This document shows, piece after piece, positions 56,175 to 64,000 of a DNA stretch of 64,000 bases. Each line of letters begins with the position of its first letter. Positions within the stretch are counted from its first letter, which is position 1. The notes beneath the pieces are model-generated. The model did no database searches. It was given only the letters and a program-made list of their open reading frames with translations, and was not told the origin of the DNA. Made by a program: the position numbers and the translations under genes. Origin of the DNA: Calycina herbarum (lineage: Eukaryota > Ascomycota > Leotiomycetes > Helotiales > Pezizellaceae); contig LLEY01000033.1 of assembly GCA_001414485.1 (NCBI GenBank), positions 1 through 64,000 on the forward strand, read 5' to 3'.

Positions 56175-57427
56175 ATGGCGCTCTCTCCCCTTGTTGCGCC
56201 TGGTTCTGGGGAGAGGCCTGCTACCACAGCCAAATCGAAACTACAAGCAGCATCAGCAATAACCTCAACTTCCGGCACACCAAACCGAAATAATAGCCCG
56301 CCAGGAGGAGCTGATCTGGCAGAACAAATGAACGAAGATGAAAAGCAAAAATACATCAAAGGTAAACAACCCCTCCACCCCTCCTTTCTACCCCTCTAAC
56401 AAACCCCCCAGGCAAAAAACTAGGAGAAGGAACCTACGCCATAGTCTACCTAGGCCATGTCAAAACCGACCCCTCCAAACTCGTCGCCATAAAAAAGATA
56501 AAAATCCAAGAAGACTACAAGGAAGGTCTCGCCCCCGACGCCGTCCGAGAACTCAAACACCTCCAAGAGCTCCACCACCCCAACATCATTTCCCTCCTCT
56601 CCGTCTTCTCCTCGCGGGACCAAAACCTAAATCTCGTCCTCGAATACCTTCCCCTCGGCGATCTAGAAATGCTCATTAAAGACATAGAAGGTGTGCGCTA
56701 CGGAGCCGCAGATATAAAAGCCTGGATGGGAATGCTGGGACGAGCAATTTGGTTTTGCCATGAGAACTTCGTGTTACATCGAGATATTAAGCCAAACAAT
56801 TTGTTGATCGCTGCGGATGGGGAGATCAAACTTGCGGATTTCGGGTTGGCGAGGAGTTTTGCGGATCCGTATAGGGTTATGTCGCATATGGTTATCACCC
56901 GCTGGTACAGACCACCAGAGTTGTTATTCGGAGCACGTTCCTATTCCGGAGCCGTAGACATCTGGTCTATAGGACTCGTCTTCGCAGAACTTATTCTCCG
57001 GAATCCTTATTTACCAGGCGACTCAGAAGTTGATCAAATCTCCAAAATCTGCATTTTGATCGGGACACCTACCGAAGAAAACTGGCCTGGGGTAACAAAG
57101 CTCGAATCGTACGCTGTTCCTTCACCCCCCACTCCTTTACAATCGGTAACACATTACAACCAATATTTCGGAACTGCCGGACAGGAGGGTGTAGATCTAT
57201 TAATGAAGATGCTTATTCTGGATCCGAGGAAGAGGATTACTGCCAGACAGGTATTAGAACACGGTTGGTGGAAGAGTGAACCTAAACCAACCAAGAAAGA
57301 GGATCTACCTAAAAAGGGAGGAGGTCTGGAAAAGTTGGGCGAGGATTTGAAGAGGAGACCTGGGGTTCTAGATGATGAGAGGGGTGCGAAGGTTGCGAGG
57401 AAATTGGATTTTGGGAGTATGAAATAG
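56175..57427 (+). CDS. kin28: Cyclin-dependent kinase 7 homologue (Kin28/TFIIH kinase)
   Basis: CDK7/Kin28 is the TFIIH kinase that phosphorylates the RNA polymerase II tail, and in many fungi it also activates other CDKs. Exon 1 (56175-56361) and exon 2 (56412-57427) join across a 50-nt intron to give 400 aa. A 60-residue disordered leader precedes the kinase domain. Glycine loop is KLGEGTYAIVYLG, catalytic lysine VAIKKIKIQ, cyclin-binding helix LAPDAVRELKHLQEL, catalytic loop LHRDIKPNNLL and magnesium loop LADFGLARS. The activation segment ends VITRWYRPPELLFGARSYSGAVDIWS, which is the CDK7 type. In the T-loop the phosphorylated Thr of animal CDK7 is replaced by Ser (YRVMSHMV, about residue 220). 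The C-terminal tail is basic. Confidence 0.9.
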
Positions 57428-58055
57428 TGGAGCCATGGAATAGGGTTTGTTAGAGGCGTTCTGGGCGATGGATGGTGAGCATTTCATGGCGTTTTTACAA
57501 ATCAGAATTTATTGGAGATGATTTTTCTATCGTTGATCAATATTTTGGTCACCCATCCCTCTGTGCCAAAACTCTCCAAGTCATGAGATGGCAAAAACAC
57601 TTGGTGGAAGCATTCAATAGACTTGTAATTTCTGTGTCCCCGAAGCGTATGTACAGAATTTGTATAGAATTTGACGAGACAGTTTTTGGGAAAGCACTTC
57701 CGTGGTCTCATATATTTGGAGATGAATTATATTTTAACTTCAGGAGTCGAGACCTGGATGAATTTCACCTGCGACACTTCAGTTGAATCCTCGTCGTCAC
57801 AGTCGACACGCTAATGGGCGCTCGCTTCTGCTCCGCCCCCTCTCCACATTTCGTTTTCTATTCACTTATTTCCTCGTCTCATGATCTATTTTTCGTTTTC
57901 CATTTTCACACACTCACTCGCTTGCTAATTCCACATGTCCCATTTTCTTTCTAATTCCCACCCCAATCCTTCAATTTCCTATTCCTCGTCCCCACATCCC
58001 ATCCATCCAATCCCAATCATAATAATCCAACCCCCCCAACATCCATCCGCCACAC
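57428..58055. other. Convergent spacer between CDK7 and RCY1
   Basis: A 628-bp spacer. The left part is probably the CDK7 3' UTR. A 104-codon frame at 57472-57786 has no recognisable motif and no start context. The right part (57840-58050) is strongly pyrimidine-rich on the plus strand. Confidence 0.4.
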
Positions 58056-60815
58056 TCACATAACCCCACACCCAATCCCATACATAGCCCTCTCAACATC
58101 CCTCTTAACACTATACCAATCCGCCCTGCGCTCCGCAAACTCATAAACCTCCTCCGCCCTCAAAACCCCCCCAAACCGTTTCCCATCTGCAATAACCTCC
58201 GCCAGCTCCTTCGCGTGTTTCGCCTCGATCAGATATATCTGACTCAACTCCCTGAGGGCCGTGAAGTACGCCAGTAACTCGGAATTTCTCAATGTTCTGA
58301 TGTATTGGAAATAGAGGTTCATATCCGAGATGAGGGCGATCGCACCGTCGGTTGATACACGTTGGCGTTTAAGATGTTTGCAGAGAGCAGTGAAGAGACG
58401 GAGGCCGACCTCTTGGTTAAATACATCGAGCATATTCTTATCCGTCGAACCAGTGAGCATCTTAGTATGTGATTCCACCAATTTAACCACCAATTTCGCA
58501 GCTTCCGTAGGTCCTATATCGAAATCCATCCCCTTCCCATTAACACCAGGAACCGGACTATAATCCGTAGGTTTCTGAAAAGTAGCACAAAGGTATTCAA
58601 CCTCATCCATCAAGACATCGATCCCCTTATTAAGACCAGCAGCAACCCTCTCATCAAGCATTTGCTCAAACTTCTTCTTCGCTTTCACCGCTGGATCGAG
58701 GAAATCATTTCGATCCGCCAACTTGGTAGCGGCAAGCTGTTGTTCATAAAACACATCTATCATCTGCGAGATGAGATCTCCCACATTAACCAGTTCCAAG
58801 AAGGTAACGAGGGGAGCGACACCTTGTTGGTGTTCACTGACTTCGCGCGGGTTATAAGTGGAAAGATGCGAAACCGCTTTATCGAACCCCGTTTTGACAT
58901 GGCGCGTTCCAAGGATCTCGAGGAGAACGACGAAGATTGCGGAGCATTGTTCGCGGGCTTCTTCGCCTGTTTGGCCGCCTAGACGGACGAAGAGGGAAGC
59001 GCGTTCGATACTGGCTTTTGCGGAATGGGTTAGGTCGAGGGCTACTTCGATGCTGAATAGGGATCTGATGCCTTCGAGTTTCGAGGCCATTAGTGCTGCT
59101 TTTGCTTGTAGCTCGTCTGTTGGCGCTTCAGAGGGGAGAGTTGATGGTCCGAGACCGGGAGTTTGTGGTCTTGAGGGGTTGGGTGATGCTTGGAGACTTG
59201 CTCTGTGTGGAACAGGTTGAACTAAGGTTGGTTTGCTGACTGGAGCGCCGAAGGGTGATGATAGTGCTGTGGGGAGAACATTGACTGGCATCATAACGAC
59301 TTTCTTGAATGAACTCAGGAAATCCTTCTTATCTGCTTGTCGATTGAAGTTTCCCATGTAAAATGATTCCTTCGTAGCTTCCTGTTCAGACAACTTCTTT
59401 TCCCATTCGTCGACTTCTGCCTCTGCTTTTCTTTTGAAATGATCGGCTTCCTCTTGCAAGTATAAATCCACATGAGGTTCGAAAACCTTGGCAATCATAC
59501 TTTTGACTTTTTCCAGAAAGTCGTCTCCTGAGTTCTTCGTACGCTTCAGTAATAAACCAAAGCGCATACTCTGCTCGAAAATCCCAGCAACAGCTTTCAG
59601 GTATGAAGTGAGATTCCGCTCATGAGCCTCATCGAATAGTGGTGTGATGTACTCCATAAGTATATCCTCCCCAACCTTATCCAAAAAGATCTGCAAGACG
59701 TCTTCCCCAGGTGGAAACACCCGATCAATAACATTCGCCTGTTCATTGATCTTAACCGAAAGCTTTTCCAAAAACTCCCTCGATGGTTCCAATGTAATCT
59801 CATCATTCGAAGCCTGATTAATGCACTCCATCGAATTCCCCAAATAATCATTGAAAATCGGATGTTTCTGAACAAAAAGTTCAATCCCCGCATGTCCCCC
59901 ATTTAACACCCCCAAAACATGCGCATACCTCTTCATCTTCCCATCCACATCCCAAGCCTCATACCCCTGCTCGAACTCCCTCAATACCGCATTCTCAAAA
60001 ACGCCAATCATGGTAACCAGTCTTTCCTCCCTCTGCGACCATCCTTGTGCCCAATCACTCCTCGCAAATATCGTTAAATGAGCCAGCATTTGCGCCTGCT
60101 GTTCCGGATCCCGATACACCCTGAAAATAACCGGATCAACATGACTCTTGCTCCTCGCAAGATCATAATAGAACGGCGCAAGGGCAGCATATATACGTCC
60201 ATACTCCTGTCTCGCAGACCCCCTAATACTCCTCACGCCATTAAAGATATTCAACAGCGCTTCAGGATCCAACATCGGCGCTCTCTCCACAGGAATCTTC
60301 GGTTTAGGCGCCAAACTCAACGTCTCGAATCCATCCACAGTCGGCTTATCCTTATTCCCACTCCCACTCACAACCTCCAAACTCCTCTTCTTCTGCCTCT
60401 CCTCCTCAACCCCAGCATCAAAAAGCATCGTACTAGTCTTCCTAGGCGTCCCTCCCGTCGCACCTACACCAATACCAACCCTCCCTTCCTCCACCTTCCC
60501 CCGTTGTACCTCCCTCCTCTTCCTAACCGCCTCCTCGAACCTCCTCCTCGCCTCTCCCTCGTTCCACACCCCCATGACATGTAACCTCTGCACCCACCTC
60601 GAGTCCTCATAAACCATTTCCAGCATCCTCTTCGAAGTCCTCGCAAAACTCAGCAGGTCGGGTACGGGTAGGTAATCGAGGATGGTCGAAATAATCTCGG
60701 CGGGTAGGACGGGTCTGGAATCTACCATCTGCGTGGCTTTGATAGTTGAGAGGATATTGTGGTTCGTCCTTGGTGCTGGACCCGGGGGTTGAGAGGTGCG
60801 TTTGAAAGAGGACAT
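58056..60815 (-). CDS. rcy1: Recyclin-1 (F-box and Sec10-like protein)
   Basis: Rcy1 is an F-box protein that acts in recycling from endosomes to the plasma membrane at sites of polarised growth. Uninterrupted 919-aa frame. An F-box lies at about residues 36-82 (PVLPAEIISTILDYLPVPDLLSF). A Lys/Arg-rich linker with a TPRKTS site follows. The rest is a Sec10-like helical domain, including YGRIYAALAPFYYDLA, AVLREFEQGYEAWD, EDILMEYITPLFDEAH and YFQYIRTLRNSELLAYF. The protein ends CGVM, a CAAX-type prenylation box equivalent to the one at the end of yeast Rcy1, so membrane anchoring is likely. The frame is complete and needs no intron, unusual only for its length in this gene set. Confidence 0.9.
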   Translation of the reverse strand: MSSFKRTSQPPGPAPRTNHNILSTIKATQMVDSRPVLPAEIISTILDYLPVPDLLSFARTSKRMLEMVYEDSRWVQRLHVMGVWNEGEARRRFEEAVRKRREVQRGKVEEGRVGIGVGATGGTPRKTSTMLFDAGVEEERQKKRSLEVVSGSGNKDKPTVDGFETLSLAPKPKIPVERAPMLDPEALLNIFNGVRSIRGSARQEYGRIYAALAPFYYDLARSKSHVDPVIFRVYRDPEQQAQMLAHLTIFARSDWAQGWSQREERLVTMIGVFENAVLREFEQGYEAWDVDGKMKRYAHVLGVLNGGHAGIELFVQKHPIFNDYLGNSMECINQASNDEITLEPSREFLEKLSVKINEQANVIDRVFPPGEDVLQIFLDKVGEDILMEYITPLFDEAHERNLTSYLKAVAGIFEQSMRFGLLLKRTKNSGDDFLEKVKSMIAKVFEPHVDLYLQEEADHFKRKAEAEVDEWEKKLSEQEATKESFYMGNFNRQADKKDFLSSFKKVVMMPVNVLPTALSSPFGAPVSKPTLVQPVPHRASLQASPNPSRPQTPGLGPSTLPSEAPTDELQAKAALMASKLEGIRSLFSIEVALDLTHSAKASIERASLFVRLGGQTGEEAREQCSAIFVVLLEILGTRHVKTGFDKAVSHLSTYNPREVSEHQQGVAPLVTFLELVNVGDLISQMIDVFYEQQLAATKLADRNDFLDPAVKAKKKFEQMLDERVAAGLNKGIDVLMDEVEYLCATFQKPTDYSPVPGVNGKGMDFDIGPTEAAKLVVKLVESHTKMLTGSTDKNMLDVFNQEVGLRLFTALCKHLKRQRVSTDGAIALISDMNLYFQYIRTLRNSELLAYFTALRELSQIYLIEAKHAKELAEVIADGKRFGGVLRAEEVYEFAERRADWYSVKRDVERAMYGIGCGVM

Positions 60816-61562
60816 TGTGTTGATTTATGCGGGTTGGGAGATGTGGTTGGGAGTTTGCTGCCGCTTGTGTGCATTGCAGCGCGATTGGGGTTTGGATTTG
60901 TGTTGTTGTGTTTTTGTAGAGCTTGAAGATGGTTGTTGAGGGTCGTGTGGGGATGCGGCTTGTGGAGACGTCGGAAGGTTCATTTGCCAAGGTTCCGATG
61001 TACGAGATGAGATGAATAATACGAGTAGCTCCATTTCTGTCATTTCAAATCTAACATCATCTGATGTTTGTTCAATCGATTGGATCGTGTTATCCTTCTA
61101 GGGCAATCACAATTTCAATAGTCTTTTAGAGACAGTAGCGACACTTACTTCTCTTCTCTCCCTATGATTGCACTTCAGTTTCTCACTCATCCTCTGGTGT
61201 CCCCTTTCATTTTTAAACAAGTTTTTTTACAATAAGATTTATATAACAATTATACAGCTAGCTAACAAAATTATTCCTCCCAAATGCAAATTCGTGTCTG
61301 GTAGCGACTTGTACGATACATAAACTAAACCATTCAAAATCAAGTTGCTCGCTCCCTAGTTCTGTATCTCCATGACCGAACCACCCATCCATAGCAACAA
61401 TAGTACAATAAATGAAAGATTGACGAAGAAGAAAAAGGATATCAAAAAGTCGCAGGAAACCAAGAACAGATGAACCTCCATGCCTACCCATCATGTACGA
61501 TCAAAACAAGCGATTCATATGTGTTCCAAAAATGAACTTTCATCACCACCCCACTCCCTCCC
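60816..61562. other. Spacer between RCY1 and EIS1
   Basis: 747 bp containing the RCY1 promoter and the EIS1 3' flank. Frames at 60607-60990 and 60825-61043 overlap the RCY1 5' end and are not supported. Confidence 0.4.
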
Positions 61563-64000
61563 TCAAATCTCCTCATGAAATTTCGCCTCCCTCGCAGGAC
61601 TACTACTCTTCTGCGCAACAAAAGTAGGCGGCGGCGCAAGAGCCTCATCAAAATTGTCCCTCGCCTCCTGGAACTCATCGTCTTGACCCGGAATTCCAGA
61701 CATACTACTCAAAGAACTAACAGTGCTATCACCTCGAACTTTCGTCCTACCAACCCTGGGCGACATTTCCTCGTTAGGTCTACCAGTAGCAGTACCAGCA
61801 GAAGAAGCAAGTGCTACATCTCTGATACTCGAGCTCTTGGCGCTGAGACTTGTGGTACTCCTATTGGGATTGGCAACGGTTGCACCGGTTAATGCTGCAC
61901 CTCCTATGAATCCGCTGTTTCTTTTTTCGACATCTTTGTCTCCCGGTGGACTGGATGGCTTTTGGGCGCGACTTGTTCGACGGTTGAAGGTATTCTTTAG
62001 CCAGTTCTTGACTTTTCCTCCTTCTTTGGGAGAAGTTGGAGATTTTGGTGAGGTTTCATTCTTAGTTGTTGTCGTGGCATTATCTCGTGTACTAGTTTCG
62101 TTTTGGAGAGAAGTGTTGATATTTGCCGGGGCAGGTGAGCTTTTACGACGTGCGGCGATAGTGCTTGTCGCTGGTACCTCGCTAGCAACAGGGGTTTCCG
62201 TACTCGTGGTCGTCGTTTGTGTAATTGGAGTTTCCGATTTTTGGGACCTGCGTTTCTCTTTCGAGGCACGCTTATCCTCCTCCCGAGCAGTTTTCTCTTC
62301 AAGTTTCCGGGCTTTCTCCTCTTCTTTATCTTGTTCTAAAAAAAAGTTAGCCAAATTCCAACGACAAGAGAAATCAGACTTACGCTTCAATTTCTTATTT
62401 ATCTCTTTCTCCTCCTTCTCCCTGGCCTTTTTCTCTTCTTGTTTCGCTTTCTGGCGTTCCTGCTCTATCTTGAGCTCGGTTTGTCGTTCTCGCTCGTTCT
62501 CTGCCTTCTCATTGATATCATCCAAAACAGGCTGAACGTTCCTCGCAGCAACAGCATCAACAGCACTCTGGTCAATGAACTTCCCTCCACCAATATCAAC
62601 CTTTCCGTAGTTTTCCATTCGTGAATTACTCTTGGCCTGAGCAGCAGCATGTGCTTTAACCTCCCACTCGCTCAAAAGAGATGGGGCAACCTTTCCTGTA
62701 TCAGCAAATACGCGTTCATCCATTCCATGGAGACTTTTAGTAACATTTCGCTGAGCTACAGCAATCAAAGCCTCTCTGTCATGTTGGCGCTTTTTCGCAT
62801 CAACCTGGTCAAGATTGCTGGAAAACAATGACATTTGCGCCCGAATCTTGTTAGACTGTTCTCGGTCTTCATCTAAATTTCCATCACTAGATGCACGACG
62901 TCTCGTTCTACCCCGGATCGACAGCCTAGATGTTGGCTGAGGACTGCTGCCATAATAATCCCGATAATCCCGATTTTTGGCGTGCTCGTCATGAAGCTTT
63001 GCAAGCCTTTCTTGGGCAAGTTTCTGTGCTGCCTCCTGAAGATTGTTGTAACGCATGGGTTGTACTTCATCACTCATTTCTGATAAAGATGGCGCTCGAC
63101 CATGGGCCGAGACTGCTGCACGTTGAGCATCTGACGCTGCATCGATGTGTTTTTGTTGGATGTTGTACATCTGTTTTGCCATGGCAACAGCTGAAGCATG
63201 AAGAGAAGCCTCTCTATTCTGTTCTTCGACTTCCGGGGCGACTGGAGGATGAGAAGTATACATTTCCCGGGACATGTTGGTGTATGGAACTGATCCACCA
63301 TCAGTGCTCAAATTGCTTCTCTTTTTTGGTTTGTGGGCGTGAGTAGCAGCACTCAATGCGTTCGCGGCTGCATTGGCCTCATCCGGATATGTCTCGATTT
63401 TCCGTATGGGTTGAGGTGTAGATTCCGCCCGCCTTCTACTAGTTGACATGGCGCCAGTAGCAGCCATCAATGAACCCTTTCGTCCCAATGCCGTATAACC
63501 ATAATCGATTTTTGGAGATGATTGACCTGCACCATATTTCTTGAAAGCTTGGGCTGCGGCAGAATTTCCCCACGCCGAAGCTTCTGGTTGCCATATCTCG
63601 ACCTTTCCATCATTCCTGTGTGCCAAAAGTGCTGCCTTTGCGCCGTGAGAACTTTGTTCGGGCTGCCACTGAGGTGCCATTTTATAATCCTTAGCTATCA
63701 TAGCAGCAGCAGAGGCGGATGCTGATGGGTCGGGTTTCCAGTGTTCAAATTTCTTCTGGTTGGCCCATCCCAAACTTGCGGCAGCTCCGGCAGCTGAATC
63801 CTGCTTTCTTAACCCAGATGATGGGTAACTTGGGAGGTCTTCGGGGTTCGCGTATTTTAGGGATGCTGCTGCGCCTAAAGGAAATGTGAGTCAATATTCT
63901 TTAGGAAGGAAGTGAGTATATACATACCAGCAGATGATAATTTGTTATTGCTGTCCAAGTACTCTTGACCGGTCTTGGTGTTGTCGTATTTGGTAACATA
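61563..64000 (-). CDS. eis1: Eisosome protein 1 (Eis1), 5' end beyond the window
   Basis: Eis1 is a component of eisosomes, the protein scaffolds under furrow-like plasma-membrane domains. Three exons are seen: >64000-63928, 63874-62384 and 62335-61563, with 53- and 48-nt introns. The start codon is outside the window. The N-terminal part repeats short Ala/Ser-rich units around 'AAASLxYAN', 'AAASLGWANQKKFEHWKP', 'AAAMIAKDYK' and 'KAALLAHR', each followed by a W-P or similar motif, typical of Eis1. The middle has helical DUF-type blocks (LFSSNLDQVDAKKRQHDREALIAVAQRNV). A long charged coiled coil (about 62300-62520) follows, then a Ser/Thr/Pro-rich tail, a likely target of Pil1/Lsp1-linked kinases. 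The last intron is in frame with no stop, so an unspliced reading would wrongly add 16 residues. Confidence 0.88.

Noticed and set aside
57472..57786. 104-codon frame downstream of CDK7
   Set aside because: Starts within 50 bp of the CDK7 stop, has no motif, and most likely is 3' UTR.
1..64000. CRISPR array, bacterial operon signals, riboswitches
   Set aside because: Short tandem repeats here have 9-, 10- or 30-bp periods without spacers, and the window is clearly eukaryotic.

Overview
This window looks like a chromosome segment of a filamentous ascomycete (Pezizomycotina, probably Leotiomycetes). Introns are short (about 46-140 nt) with GTAAGT-type donors, CTAAC branch sites and YAG acceptors. 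There are velvet, 2EXR, Zn2Cys6 and HET-domain genes and an eisosome gene. One large AT-rich block carries the C-to-T/G-to-A damage typical of repeat-induced point mutation (RIP). No species is claimed.

Layout. 0.8-2.2 kb: a velvet-domain regulator (VelC-like), minus strand, followed by almost 9 kb without a convincing gene. 11.1-14.6 kb: a 2EXR protein convergent with a five-exon Zn2Cys6 transcription factor. 16.0-18.8 kb: dolichol kinase (Sec59). 20.6-26.0 kb: two HET (heterokaryon incompatibility) genes, the first broken and the second intact, bracketed by copies of the same LTR end. 27.7-43.5 kb: a nested transposon island. 44.6-47.5 kb: divergent ARPC4 and UBP6. 49.1-49.7 kb: a third, degraded HET relic. 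50.9-51.0 kb: a tRNA-Tyr gene. 51.8-52.6 kb: a small secreted protein. 54.5-57.4 kb: divergent SFK1-like and CDK7/Kin28 genes. 58.1-64.0 kb: recyclin (Rcy1) and eisosome protein Eis1, which runs off the window.

The island can be peeled apart from terminal repeats and target-site duplications. A Fot1/pogo DNA transposon (27749-43518, TA target) holds a 13-kb Ty3/gypsy element (28754-41795, TSD CTCTA). That element holds a second gypsy element (34242-40225, TSD CTTAC), which holds a solo LTR (36711-37039, TSD ATAGA). A 433-bp MITE (32044-32476) sits in the outer gypsy element. A fresh 592-bp terminal-repeat miniature (TRIM; 42906-43497, TSD CGACT) splits the right terminal inverted repeat of the DNA transposon. 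The three paired-LTR elements each show an 11-12-nt match between the primer-binding position and the inside of the LTR, the signature of Tf1/sushi-type self-priming.

The most unusual single observation is the tRNA-Tyr gene. Besides the normal 13-nt anticodon intron it has a 59-nt insertion in its variable loop that looks exactly like a spliceosomal intron. Removing both gives a normal 75-nt tRNA-Tyr. The housekeeping genes (Sec59, ARPC4, UBP6, SFK1, CDK7, RCY1, EIS1) concern glycosylation, actin, proteasome, plasma membrane and endocytic recycling, and show no operon-like logic. The accessory part is the HET/transposon region at 20-50 kb.
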